DNA from: JASEFH01 sp034679905
GTDB lineage: Archaea; Halobacteriota; Methanomicrobia; Methanomicrobiales; JACTUA01
Length of the DNA: 7,987 bases
Reading direction: 5' to 3'
Assembly: GCA_034679905.1 (NCBI GenBank)
Contig: JAXDAH010000056.1
Span: 1 to 7,987 of the forward strand
A model generated the notes under the pieces. That model saw only the letters and a program-made list of their open reading frames with translations. It was not told the origin of the DNA and did no database searches. This document shows positions 1-5,508 of this stretch, one piece after another. A program made the position numbers and the translations under genes. Each line of letters starts with the position of its first letter. Position 1 is the stretch's first letter.

Positions 1-35
1 GTAGGTAGGTCTGGCAACGTAACTCATGTAAACAT

Positions 36-43
36 TTTAATAA
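36..43 (+). promoter_or_regulatory. Possible TATA box for the YchF-like GTPase gene
   Basis: TTTAATAA lies in the only AT-rich stretch before the GTPase gene. An archaeal TATA box sits about 26 bases before the start of transcription, so transcription would begin near 65-70 and leave a leader of roughly 65 bases. Such a leader agrees with the strong Shine-Dalgarno site used by this gene. Assignment is by position and composition only. Confidence 0.4.
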
Positions 44-73
44 ACTGCCAGTGAAAAAACTTCTCAAGTTGCC

Positions 74-106
74 CCGGATCCGGCAGAATCTCTCTGCTGC
101 ATCCGG
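74..106 (+). other. Hairpin in the 5' leader of the GTPase mRNA
   Basis: CCGGAT (74-79) pairs with ATCCGG (101-106), and GCAG (83-86) pairs with CTGC (97-100). This gives a 10-bp stem with a three-base bulge at 80-82 and a ten-base loop. It ends 17 bases before the Shine-Dalgarno site, so it would lie in the untranslated leader. Whether it regulates anything is unknown. Confidence 0.35.
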
Positions 107-133
107 AGAGCGGATGTATTCGAGGAGGCTCCC

Positions 134-1300
134 ATGATCACCCTGGCACTGGCAGGCAAACCCAACAGCGGCAAATCTACCTTTTTTAAGGCCGCGACCC
201 TCGCAGAGGTGGAGATTGCCAACTATCCGTTCACCACCATCGATGCCAATCACGGTGTCGCCTACGTGCGGACCGCCTGCCCCTGCAGGGAGCTGAACCT
301 CACCTGCGGCAACTGCCGCGATGGGGTGCGGTTCATTCCCGTCGGGCTGGTGGATGTGGCCGGGCTGGTGCCGGAGGCGCACAAGGGGCGCGGGCTCGGG
401 AACCAGTTCCTGGACCACCTGCGAGAGGCGGAGGCGATCCTCCACATCGTGGACGCCAGCGGCAGCACCGATGCGGAGGGTAATCCCCTCTCCCCCGGCT
501 CCCACGATCCGAAGAAGGACATCGCCTTTCTGGAGTTCGAGATGACCATGTGGATGTACGGCATCCTGGACAAGCACTGGGCGAAACTCCAGAGAATGGC
601 GCAGGCGAAGACGTTCTCCCTCTCTAAAGCGATAGCGGAGGTCTTCGCCGGCCTCGGGATCACGCTCGACCACGTGCACGCGGCGGAGGCGGGATTGAGC
701 GGGGAGCTCTCCCGCGCCAGCACCGAGGAGCGGATCGCCTTCTGCGGGCGGCTCCTCGCCGCCAGCAAACCCATGCTCGTGGTGGCGAACAAGGCGGATC
801 AGGCTCCCGAGGAGTTCGTCGCGGCGCTCACCGCGGACGGTGCGATCGTTGCCAGCGCGGCGAGCGAACTCGCGCTCCGGAAGGCGGCGGGCGCGAACCT
901 GATCCACTACATCCCCGGCGATGCGTCGTTCCAGCCGCTGCAGGAGGCGGCGTTGACAACCGCGCAGAAGAGCGGCCTGGCAATGATCGCGGAGGTGGTG
1001 CGGAGATGGCAGGGAACCGGCGTCCAGCGCGCCCTGGATGCGGCGGTGTTCGAACTGTTGGACCGGATCGTGGTATATCCCGTTGAGGACGAGCACCGTT
1101 TCTCGGACAGCCAGGGGCGCATCCTGCCGGACGCGTTCCTCATGAAGCGCGGCTCCACGCCCCGCGACCTGGCGTTCCAGGTCCACAGCGATATCGGCGA
1201 AGGGTTTCTGTACGCGATCGACGCCCGGAGCCGGATGCGCATCAAGGAGAACCACATCCTGAAGCACGGGGATATCATCAAGATCGTAAGCACGCGCTGA
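134..1300 (+). CDS. YchF/OLA1-family translation-associated GTPase, archaeal type
   Basis: This 388-aa protein belongs to the Obg-related YchF/OLA1 family and matches the archaeal branch typified by Pyrococcus PH0525. Family members bind ribosomes, but their exact role is unsettled. The P-loop GKPNSGKST is at residues 8-16, a switch II motif DVAGLVP at 74-80, the base-recognition motif NKAD at 219-222 and SAASE at 241-245. A C-terminal TGS domain spans about 309-388. Bacterial and eukaryotic YchF/OLA1 have lost the NKxD motif and prefer ATP; here it is intact, so GTP is the expected nucleotide and the common label 'redox-regulated ATPase' probably does not fit. Four cysteines (C49, C51, C58, C61) form a possible metal or redox site between the nucleotide-binding motifs. 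GGAGG at 124-128, five bases before the ATG, supports the start. The gene appears to be transcribed alone. Confidence 0.93.
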   Translation: MITLALAGKPNSGKSTFFKAATLAEVEIANYPFTTIDANHGVAYVRTACPCRELNLTCGNCRDGVRFIPVGLVDVAGLVPEAHKGRGLGNQFLDHLREAEAILHIVDASGSTDAEGNPLSPGSHDPKKDIAFLEFEMTMWMYGILDKHWAKLQRMAQAKTFSLSKAIAEVFAGLGITLDHVHAAEAGLSGELSRASTEERIAFCGRLLAASKPMLVVANKADQAPEEFVAALTADGAIVASAASELALRKAAGANLIHYIPGDASFQPLQEAALTTAQKSGLAMIAEVVRRWQGTGVQRALDAAVFELLDRIVVYPVEDEHRFSDSQGRILPDAFLMKRGSTPRDLAFQVHSDIGEGFLYAIDARSRMRIKENHILKHGDIIKIVSTR

Positions 1301-1368
1301 CAGGATCTGGAGCGGCGAGGCAGAGCAGCCAGCATCCCGAATGCCAGGCACGAGATGATGCACGGCGC

Positions 1369-1422
1369 TTTTTTTTACAGTCGTGATCGAGATTGAGACG
1401 AGCATCTGGATCCTGCTTTTTT
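1369..1422 (+). terminator. Tandem U-tract terminators after the GTPase gene
   Basis: A run of eight T (1369-1376) lies 69 bases after the stop codon, and a second run of six T (1417-1422) follows 40 bases later. Archaeal RNA polymerase can terminate at T-runs in the non-template strand with no strong hairpin, so the two runs look like a main and a backup terminator. The second run also reads TATAAAAAA on the minus strand (1425-1417), so it could instead be a TATA box for a leftward antisense transcript. Confidence 0.6.
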
Positions 1423-1570
1423 ATACCGGTCCGGCGAATCGAATAACGCCGCAGCAGGAGAGATCGTGGTCTTACATTCTCGGTCTCGCCCTGCTCTGAT
1501 CCCTGATATCGCTCTCCTGCTCGGGAGGAATCGCCGAAGACTCCATCCGACGTCCGAACGCATTGAAAAA

Positions 1571-1643
1571 GCGCGTTTACGGGCTCAGCCCTGGCCAATC
1601 CTTCGCCTGCCTGGAGACACATCGGCCCCGTAGACCACCGCGC
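1571..1643. other. Structured element with a 13-bp stem, possible RNA
   Basis: GCGC (1571-1574) pairs with GCGC (1640-1643). After a four-base bulge at 1636-1639, GTTTACGGG (1575-1583) pairs with CCCGTAGAC (1627-1635), with one G-T wobble. The enclosed 43 bases include GGGCTCAGCCC (1581-1591) and can fold in other ways. The long outer stem is more than I would expect by chance over this distance, but no known RNA family is recognised and strand is undetermined. Confidence 0.35.
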
Positions 1644-1698
1644 AGTTCACAATGGTGATCAATCGATCTGGTTACGATCATGGGAGAACCAATCCCAC

Positions 1699-1758
1699 CT
1701 ATCGTACTGGTGGGGGGAGGGGGGAGCACCCCCCTCCCCCTCCCCGCTACTGCGATAG
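1699..1758. repeat. GC-rich dyad, copy 1 (CTATCG...CGATAG ends)
   Basis: The element begins with CTATCG (1699-1704) and ends with CGATAG (1753-1758). Its core is a nearly perfect hairpin: six G, one A and six G (1712-1724) pair with six C, one T and five C (1729-1740), around the loop AGCA (1725-1728). The ends match those of the dyad at 1871-1948, and both have G-rich left arms and C-rich right arms. That suggests one repeat family, though the inner sequences differ. Function is unknown; termination, mRNA stability or a MITE-like origin are possible. Confidence 0.55.
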
Positions 1759-1833
1759 TATCCATTCAGGGATGCCGCCCCTCGTCACACCGTGCGAGAA
1801 CAACTGGTTCAAGCCTGCCCTTCCCGCTTCTCC

Positions 1834-1858
1834 AGCAGAGATTCTCCTCCTGCTTTTT
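1834..1858 (+). terminator. Small hairpin followed by a T5 run
   Basis: AGCAG (1834-1838) pairs with CTGCT (1850-1854) and is followed by an unbroken T-run to 1858. A second small hairpin lies upstream, where CTCG and CAC (1781-1788, one bulged T) pair with GTG and CGAG (1792-1798). Together they look like the 3' end of a short plus-strand transcript lying between the two GC-rich dyads. No promoter is evident, and the stem is short enough to occur by chance. Confidence 0.3.
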
Positions 1859-1870
1859 CGAATATTCAGG

Positions 1871-1948
1871 CCTATCGCCACTCAGGGGAGAGTGAATCTG
1901 GAGGGAGACCTCCCTCCCCCAACGGCCCCCACCCCTGCTTGCGATAGG
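1871..1948. repeat. GC-rich dyad, copy 2 (CCTATCGC...GCGATAGG ends)
   Basis: The ends CCTATCGC (1871-1878) and GCGATAGG (1941-1948) are perfect 8-bp complements. Inside them CAGGGG (1883-1888) pairs with CCCCTG (1932-1937), and GGAGGGA (1900-1906) pairs with TCCCTCC (1911-1917) around a four-base loop. The three nested stems make a long stem-loop. The terminal motif is shared with copy 1, and ATTCAGG occurs just after copy 1 (1764-1770) and just before copy 2 (1864-1870), exactly 100 bases apart. Confidence 0.55.
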
Positions 1949-2194
1949 GTCTCTTCCCGGTATGCTGACAGGAGCTGATCCACCCTCTCCGGGAAGGTGA
2001 GGCAGATCGCAATCCGCTCTTCTTCTCACGCTCTTGGACATATCTCATGGGTCCCCTACTGCTCCCCACTAGTTCCTCTTCTGGGATACGGAGCAGGGTT
2101 ATTTGAGGACCACCCTCTACTCCATCTACCCGACCCCCCGCTTCCATGCGGACGCCTGAAACCAGCGAGGATATGGATTTGCACCCACCAAGGA

Positions 2195-2233
2195 GCCGAT
2201 CAACTTCAGATCAAAATCAATCGGCATAAATAC
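2195..2233 (+). promoter_or_regulatory. Promoter with possible operator for the 106-aa gene
   Basis: ATAAATA (2226-2232) is centred about 31 bases before the ATG at 2260, which would put the transcription start within a few bases of the start codon. There is no Shine-Dalgarno site at the usual distance, so the message is probably leaderless or nearly so. The inverted repeat GCCGAT (2195-2200) / ATCGGC (2220-2225) abuts the TATA box and covers the position of the TFB-recognition element, a plausible repressor site. Confidence 0.45.
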
Positions 2234-2259
2234 GGAGAAGAAAAATTACCCTTTTACAT

Positions 2260-2580
2260 ATGGGCGGCGAGGTCTTCCAGGCGCAGGTGCTGAAGCACTT
2301 CTTCGATACCATCACGGGCCCGGATCGCAACCTGACACGAATCACGATGTGCGTGATGGCCCTGGCCAAGCTCCGGATGGAGTCCCCCGAACGGATGGGT
2401 TTCCTGATGGAGCAGATGCGGAAGAGCCGCGATAAAAGGGAGCTCTCCGTCGACATTCTGGACTACATGTGCGATGCCGCCATCGCCCTCGATCTCCAGA
2501 CGGTGCAGACGGCCTTCGGCGTCAAGCAGGTGCGCGAGCTGGCCCAGGACTTCGAGGGGATCAGCCTGGACAGTCTCTGA
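2260..2580 (+). CDS. Small helical protein of unknown function (106 aa)
   Basis: I do not recognise this protein. It looks soluble and mostly alpha-helical, with no signal peptide, membrane segment or metal-binding cluster; the two cysteines (C31, C71) are far apart. A basic stretch at residues 54-60 (RKSRDKR) separates two helical halves. The C-terminal part, from about residue 64, could be a small helix-turn-helix-like or protein-interaction fold, but no motif supports a specific call. Base composition and codon use resemble the neighbouring genes, unlike the gap before it, which supports it being real. The ATG at 2260 is favoured because a TATA-like box sits at the distance expected for a leaderless message. 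It stands alone and converges on the minus-strand cluster. Confidence 0.7.
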   Translation: MGGEVFQAQVLKHFFDTITGPDRNLTRITMCVMALAKLRMESPERMGFLMEQMRKSRDKRELSVDILDYMCDAAIALDLQTVQTAFGVKQVRELAQDFEGISLDSL

Positions 2581-2616
2581 ACTCTTTCTCCGTGCCGCAA
2601 CCAGGGATGGCGGGGC

Positions 2617-2630
2617 ATCTCTGCAGAGAT
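2617..2630. repeat. Perfect 14-bp palindrome between convergent genes
   Basis: ATCTCTGCAGAGAT is a perfect palindrome lying 37 bases after the stop codon of the 106-aa gene. Flanking ATGG (2607-2610) and CCAT (2631-2634) are also complementary, with a six-base bulge on one side. It could be a protein-binding site or part of a termination structure. Confidence 0.4.
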
Positions 2631-2646
2631 CCATAACGACCAGGAT

Positions 2647-2713
2647 ACGCGGATCGGTAGCGGGGAGCCCATGCGGGATGGGATACCGGATCGCGTCACT
2701 CCAGGAGTTTTTT
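2647..2713 (+). terminator. Hairpin plus T6 run ending the 106-aa gene
   Basis: ACGC (2647-2650), GATC and GGTA (2652-2659) pair with TACC (2684-2687), GATC and GCGT (2689-2696), leaving one bulged base on each side. An inner stem CCCAT (2668-2672) / ATGGG (2678-2682) closes the loop. A T6 run at 2708-2713 follows on the plus strand. That run lies inside the last codons of the opposing gene, where it encodes lysines. The hairpin also starts at the stop codon of the minus-strand gene, so it may serve both convergent transcripts. Confidence 0.5.
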
Positions 2714-3169
2714 ATAGCCCTCGAGGAGCTGGATCGGGAAGTGCTCCTGCTCCTCCAGCGCCTGCTCGTCCCTCGGGGACGCAATCCGCCCCGCCGCGTA
2801 CAGCAGGACGAGAGCGTTGACCAGCCGGAGGTTCGATGCATCCTCGACGTCCGTATCCGCCAGCTGCAGGAGAAGCCGTGCCCGCTCATCCGGCTCGAAC
2901 GGAGGCAGCGGGGTTACTATCGTGCCGGATGCCTGGAGGTCCCCGGCGCGTGTGCGGACGATCTCGAGCGCCTTTGATACGTCCCGCCACTGCTCCTGGC
3001 CGTTCAGCGCCGACAGGGCCAGGGCGCAGCGCCGCACCGTATCTTCGTAGACGCCCATCTTGTAGGTCAGGACGACCATCGCGATCTCGTGCGCTGCTTC
3101 TCTGTCGAGCCCGCGGAGCGAAGGACCGATGCGGGCCATGTAGTCAGTCAGGTAGTTCTCCGTCTCCAT
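2696..3169 (-). CDS. Protein of unknown function (157 aa), last gene of the minus-strand cluster
   Basis: I do not recognise this protein. It appears soluble and largely alpha-helical, with no signal peptide or membrane segment. A proline-rich link (PLPPFEPDE, around residues 88-96) separates two helical halves, and the C-terminal end is rich in Glu, Lys and Leu. The frame is open upstream to 3259, but the extra N-terminal part is Arg/Trp-rich and looks like non-coding translation. The sequence GAGGAGG (3185-3179) sits nine bases before the ATG at 3169 and directly abuts another ATG at 3178, so 3169 is preferred; using 3178 would add three residues. The start lies inside the end of the membrane-protein gene (26-bp overlap), which points to translational coupling and possibly a shared role at the membrane. 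Confidence 0.72.
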   Translation of the reverse strand: METENYLTDYMARIGPSLRGLDREAAHEIAMVVLTYKMGVYEDTVRRCALALSALNGQEQWRDVSKALEIVRTRAGDLQASGTIVTPLPPFEPDERARLLLQLADTDVEDASNLRLVNALVLLYAAGRIASPRDEQALEEQEHFPIQLLEGYKKLLE

Positions 3170-3569
3170 CCTGTTCATCCTCCTCGTCTGTGTATGCGCT
3201 CTCCTCTCTCTGCTCCACCGATGAGAACCTCCTCTGCATCCGAACGGCCACGATGGCAATGCTGCCGGCGAAGAGCAGCTGCATCAGGAGGCCCTGCGAG
3301 AATTCATTCGGCAGCACAAAGATGATGAGCGCGTAGAGGGGCGTCACCAGTGCAACGATATCTTTTCTCGGTTTCAGGGCGGCGATCCCGGCCAGGAGGA
3401 ACGTTCCCAGGACGCATCCCCCTCTCCCCAGATCCCCGGCCATCGACGCTGGCAGGATACCAGGGACGAGCAGCACATCCAGTCCTATCCCCCCGAACGT
3501 GATGAGGATGACTGCCAGCCACCCCCAGTCGAGGAGCCACACTCTCAGTCGTTCGATCTCTCCAGCCAT
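3144..3569 (-). CDS. Four-helix membrane protein with acidic C-terminal tail (141 aa)
   Basis: Hydrophobic segments at about residues 16-38, 50-66, 69-87 and 94-111 predict four membrane helices. A cytoplasmic or external tail (116-141) carries a dense acidic run, with DEEDEQDGD at 128-136. I see no known transporter or enzyme motif; a conserved-looking PGILP sits after the first helix. No Shine-Dalgarno site precedes the ATG, but GTTTAAAC at 3601-3608 could act as a TATA box and would place the transcription start around 3578, giving a very short leader. The following 157-aa gene starts within its last codons, so the two are probably co-expressed. The acidic tail could recruit a basic partner or bind cations, but that is speculation. 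Confidence 0.75.
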   Translation of the reverse strand: MAGEIERLRVWLLDWGWLAVILITFGGIGLDVLLVPGILPASMAGDLGRGGCVLGTFLLAGIAALKPRKDIVALVTPLYALIIFVLPNEFSQGLLMQLLFAGSIAIVAVRMQRRFSSVEQREESAYTDEEDEQDGDGELPD

Positions 3570-3600
3570 TCGGTGTACCAGCGGTACTATTGAATCTGCC

Positions 3601-3608
3601 GTTTAAAC
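3601..3608 (-). promoter_or_regulatory. Possible TATA box for the membrane-protein gene pair
   Basis: GTTTAAAC is the main AT-rich site in the 113-base gap between the coiled-coil gene and the membrane-protein gene. Its centre is about 35 bases before the ATG at 3569, consistent with transcription starting a few bases before that codon. It suggests the last two genes of the cluster can be transcribed on their own. Confidence 0.35.
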
Positions 3609-3623
3609 AACGTTTCCGTTCGG

Positions 3624-3648
3624 CGTGCACCGGAGACGGTCCCGCACG
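3624..3648 (-). terminator. Hairpin after the coiled-coil gene
   Basis: GTGC and ACCG (3625-3632) pair with CGGT (3637-3640) and GCAC (3644-3647), around a GAGA loop and with a CCC bulge; C3624 and G3648 add one more pair. It begins about 35 bases after the stop codon of the coiled-coil gene on the minus strand, and a T-containing stretch (3615-3601 region) follows. It could separate the larB-nadM transcript from the next gene pair, but there is no clean T-run. Confidence 0.3.
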
Positions 3649-3682
3649 GCGTGAATGCGCTGCTCGCGGACCCTTCGGTGCT

Positions 3683-4981
3683 TCACACGGGTGCGCAGGT
3701 CGCTTTCCGCCCGTCGATCACGAGCACGGTCGGACGGTTCGTCCGCCGTGCAACGGAGCGGCAGAGGGCGCTCTCGAGGGCCGTCATCCGCTCGTTCAGG
3801 CGATCGGTCTCGCCGGGACAGGTCTCGAGGAACCGCACGTCCGCCTTCCGACGCTCCTCGATCTGGCGAATCTCCTCCTCGAGAGCCTTCTCCTGCACGA
3901 GAACAGGGTTCGTCTCGATCTGCTGTGCCAGGCTGTCGCGCTGCGCGGCGGTCTCGCGGTAGCGCTGCACGAGCTCCCCAATCCGCCGAACAAGCTGGTC
4001 GGGGCGGGCGAGGAGCTCCCTCTCCTCGCGGCTCTTCACCTCGACCGCATGGCTCTCCAGCTTCTGGTGCAGGAGGGGAACGGCATCCTGCGCCGCCCGC
4101 ATCAGATCGGATCCCGCTGTCAGGGGGAACCCCTGCAGGGCATCGATGAAACTCCCCATCGTCCTCTCGACCGTCTTATCACCCTGCCGTGCCGCGACCT
4201 TCTGTACCTTCAGGCTGATGCGGGACAGGGGGGCGGCAAGGGTGGAGAACTCCCTCTCGAGGGACTCGATCTGCCGCGCCGACTCGTTTATCCGATCGGC
4301 GGTCGCCTGGACGTCTACATACCCCGCCTCCTGCCGCAGGCGCTCCAGCCTCCCCCGGGCATCCGACTGTCGCTCCTCATGGCGTGCCGCATCCTCGACG
4401 GCCGCCTTCTGCCGCTCGAGCAGCGCCGCATGGGCGATGCGGGCCGAGTTCAGGTCTGCCAGGTTCTTCCGGACCTCTTGGAGAACAGCCTTCTGGCTCC
4501 GGATCGCGGCAAACTTCTCCGAGAGGGCGTTCACTTCCCGCCCGAACGTGTCCAGGGTCGTGCGGATCCCGCGCATCTCCTCGGGAAACGCCGCCCGGAG
4601 GTACCTCCCGGGACCGCTCAGGCTCTTTAAGGCCCCCTTGAGGATCTCCACGGCGGCCGCATAGAAGGCCTCGGGCTCTTCCGGCAGGGGGCGGGAGGTG
4701 CTGGTGTTGAGCGCCCGCACGAACAGGGGAAGCGAAGACTGCACGATCTTGCCCAGTCTGGCGTGCACCTCGGCGTTCACCTCCGCCCCCGAGAGTTCGT
4801 CGGCAGCGCCCTGCAGGTTCCGGATGGCGTGCTCCAGGGGAACCCGTGCGGCGGAGGTTGCAGATTTGAGTTCTCCATCCAGTACCTCATCCTCTGCTGC
4901 GAGCCACTCCGGGATCTGCTGGTACGGGATGGTGAAGGGGCCGCTCTCCGGCTTCAGGATATCTTTAATGAATTTGAACAT
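3683..4981 (-). CDS. Large coiled-coil protein of unknown function (432 aa)
   Basis: I do not recognise a named family. The N-terminal 30 residues carry a motif-like stretch (FTIPYQQIPEWLAAED, 16-31) that could be a short docking region. Residues about 35-125 look like a helical bundle. Long charged heptad-like helices follow at roughly 140-260 and 305-405, separated by a break near 265-300 (QGDKT...GFPLTAGSD). The C-terminus ends in a beta-like PTVLVIDG (417-424). There is no P-loop, so it is not an SMC or Rad50 ATPase, and there is no signal peptide or membrane segment. It starts 20 bases after nadM, so it is probably co-transcribed with larB and nadM. The ATG at 4981 is preferred over a TTG at 5005 that overlaps the nadM stop codon. 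It could be a scaffold or cytoskeleton-like protein; any link to cofactor synthesis is unproven. Confidence 0.85.
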   Translation of the reverse strand: MFKFIKDILKPESGPFTIPYQQIPEWLAAEDEVLDGELKSATSAARVPLEHAIRNLQGAADELSGAEVNAEVHARLGKIVQSSLPLFVRALNTSTSRPLPEEPEAFYAAAVEILKGALKSLSGPGRYLRAAFPEEMRGIRTTLDTFGREVNALSEKFAAIRSQKAVLQEVRKNLADLNSARIAHAALLERQKAAVEDAARHEERQSDARGRLERLRQEAGYVDVQATADRINESARQIESLEREFSTLAAPLSRISLKVQKVAARQGDKTVERTMGSFIDALQGFPLTAGSDLMRAAQDAVPLLHQKLESHAVEVKSREERELLARPDQLVRRIGELVQRYRETAAQRDSLAQQIETNPVLVQEKALEEEIRQIEERRKADVRFLETCPGETDRLNERMTALESALCRSVARRTNRPTVLVIDGRKATCAPV

Positions 4982-5001
4982 GGCTGCAGGCGGTATCCGT
5001 A

Positions 5002-5508
5002 TCAATCGTTCTCGGCAATCTGCCGCAGGCGTTCCACGCCGTCGATCTCCTGGATGACCTCGACTATGGCTCTCGGAACCAGGTGCTCCCAGGGATCGCC
5101 GGCCAGTATCCTCGATCGGATGCTGGTGCCGCTGTGGGTGTCCCGCTCGTACATGGGGAGGGTGCGGACCTTGACACCGCTCTCCTCGAAGAGTCGCATC
5201 ACCAGGGGATTGCCGGTGAACACCGCATCGAAGGGGGGTGTCATCGAGCGCACGTGCGCCACCCAGAGCGCGTTCCGCTGGATGTCCTGTATGGGTATGA
5301 CGTAGACCGGGCAGGTGATCTTCTCCAGGGCGCGGGTGATCATGAGCACCCGCTCGCCCGCCGTAAATGGATTGTCCAGTTCGTGGGAGAGCTGGGCGCT
5401 TCCCACCCCGATCACGATCTCGTCCACCATCCCCGCGATCTGCGTGAGCACCGACTGGTGCCCGTTGTGGTACGGCTGAAACCGCCCGATATAGAACGCC
5501 CTACTCAT
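5002..5508 (-). CDS. nadM: Nicotinamide-nucleotide adenylyltransferase, archaeal NadM type
   Basis: This enzyme joins NMN or nicotinic acid mononucleotide to ATP, giving NAD+ or NaAD plus pyrophosphate, in the cytoplasmic NAD pathway. The 168-aa protein is close in length and sequence to the Methanocaldococcus jannaschii enzyme. The nucleotidyltransferase signature GRFQPYHNGH is at residues 8-17, with GVGSAQ at 34-39, NPFTAGER at 46-53, a TPPFDAVFTGNPLV stretch near 90-103, and the ATP-binding HSGTSIRSR at 124-132. The ATG overlaps the last eight bases of larB (ATGAGTAG contains the larB stop), and a GGTGG inside larB lies a suitable distance upstream, so translation is probably coupled. NaAD, one of its products, is the substrate of LarB, so the pairing makes biochemical sense. 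Confidence 0.96.
   Translation of the reverse strand: MSRAFYIGRFQPYHNGHQSVLTQIAGMVDEIVIGVGSAQLSHELDNPFTAGERVLMITRALEKITCPVYVIPIQDIQRNALWVAHVRSMTPPFDAVFTGNPLVMRLFEESGVKVRTLPMYERDTHSGTSIRSRILAGDPWEHLVPRAIVEVIQEIDGVERLRQIAEND

Larger units (their letters stand above)
1301..2259. other. Long hairpin-rich gap with no supported protein gene
   Basis: This 959-base stretch has no open frame with a credible start, ribosome site or recognisable protein. The open frames that exist cross homopolymeric G and C runs and give proline- or glycine-rich products. It does contain many inverted repeats: AGCAGGAGAG/CTCTCCTGCT (1453-1462 and 1512-1521), a 13-bp stem across 1571-1643, the GC-rich dyads at 1699-1758 and 1871-1948, small hairpins at 1781-1798 and 1834-1854, CTTCCCGG/CCGGGAAG (1953-1960 and 1989-1996) and CTGCTCC/GGAGCAG (2059-2065 and 2090-2096). 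I see no tRNA, rRNA, SRP or RNase P RNA signature. It could be a cluster of intergenic repeats, an unrecognised RNA, or the remains of a decayed gene or element. Confidence 0.6.

Noticed and set aside
1278..1622. 114-codon minus-strand frame after the GTPase gene
   Set aside because: It crosses the T-run terminators and the end of the GTPase gene, has no recognisable domain, and its composition does not resemble neighbouring proteins.
1712..1724. G-quadruplex from the G6-A-G6 run
   Set aside because: Only two G-runs are present before the complementary C-runs, so a duplex hairpin is the more likely structure.
1699..1948. CRISPR array
   Set aside because: Only two related units, in unequal lengths (60 and 78 bases), with no regular spacer pattern and no cas gene nearby.
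1652..2147. Open frames on both strands across the GC-rich dyads
   Set aside because: Their products are proline- and glycine-rich because they read through C and G runs, they have no ribosome site, and frames of similar length exist on both strands of the same DNA.
1425..2240. tRNA, SRP RNA or RNase P RNA in the long gap
   Set aside because: No T-loop/acceptor arrangement and none of the conserved motifs of those RNAs could be found on either strand by eye.
3170..3259. Longer N-terminus for the 157-aa protein, starting at 3259
   Set aside because: The extra residues are Arg/Trp/His-rich, lie inside the upstream gene, and the clear Shine-Dalgarno site at 3185-3179 serves the later start.
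3590..4630. Long plus-strand open frame opposite the coiled-coil gene
   Set aside because: It is antisense to a well-formed minus-strand gene, lacks a ribosome site, and its product is Leu/Pro/Gly/Arg-rich with no recognisable domain. GC-rich codon bias on one strand commonly keeps the opposite frame open.
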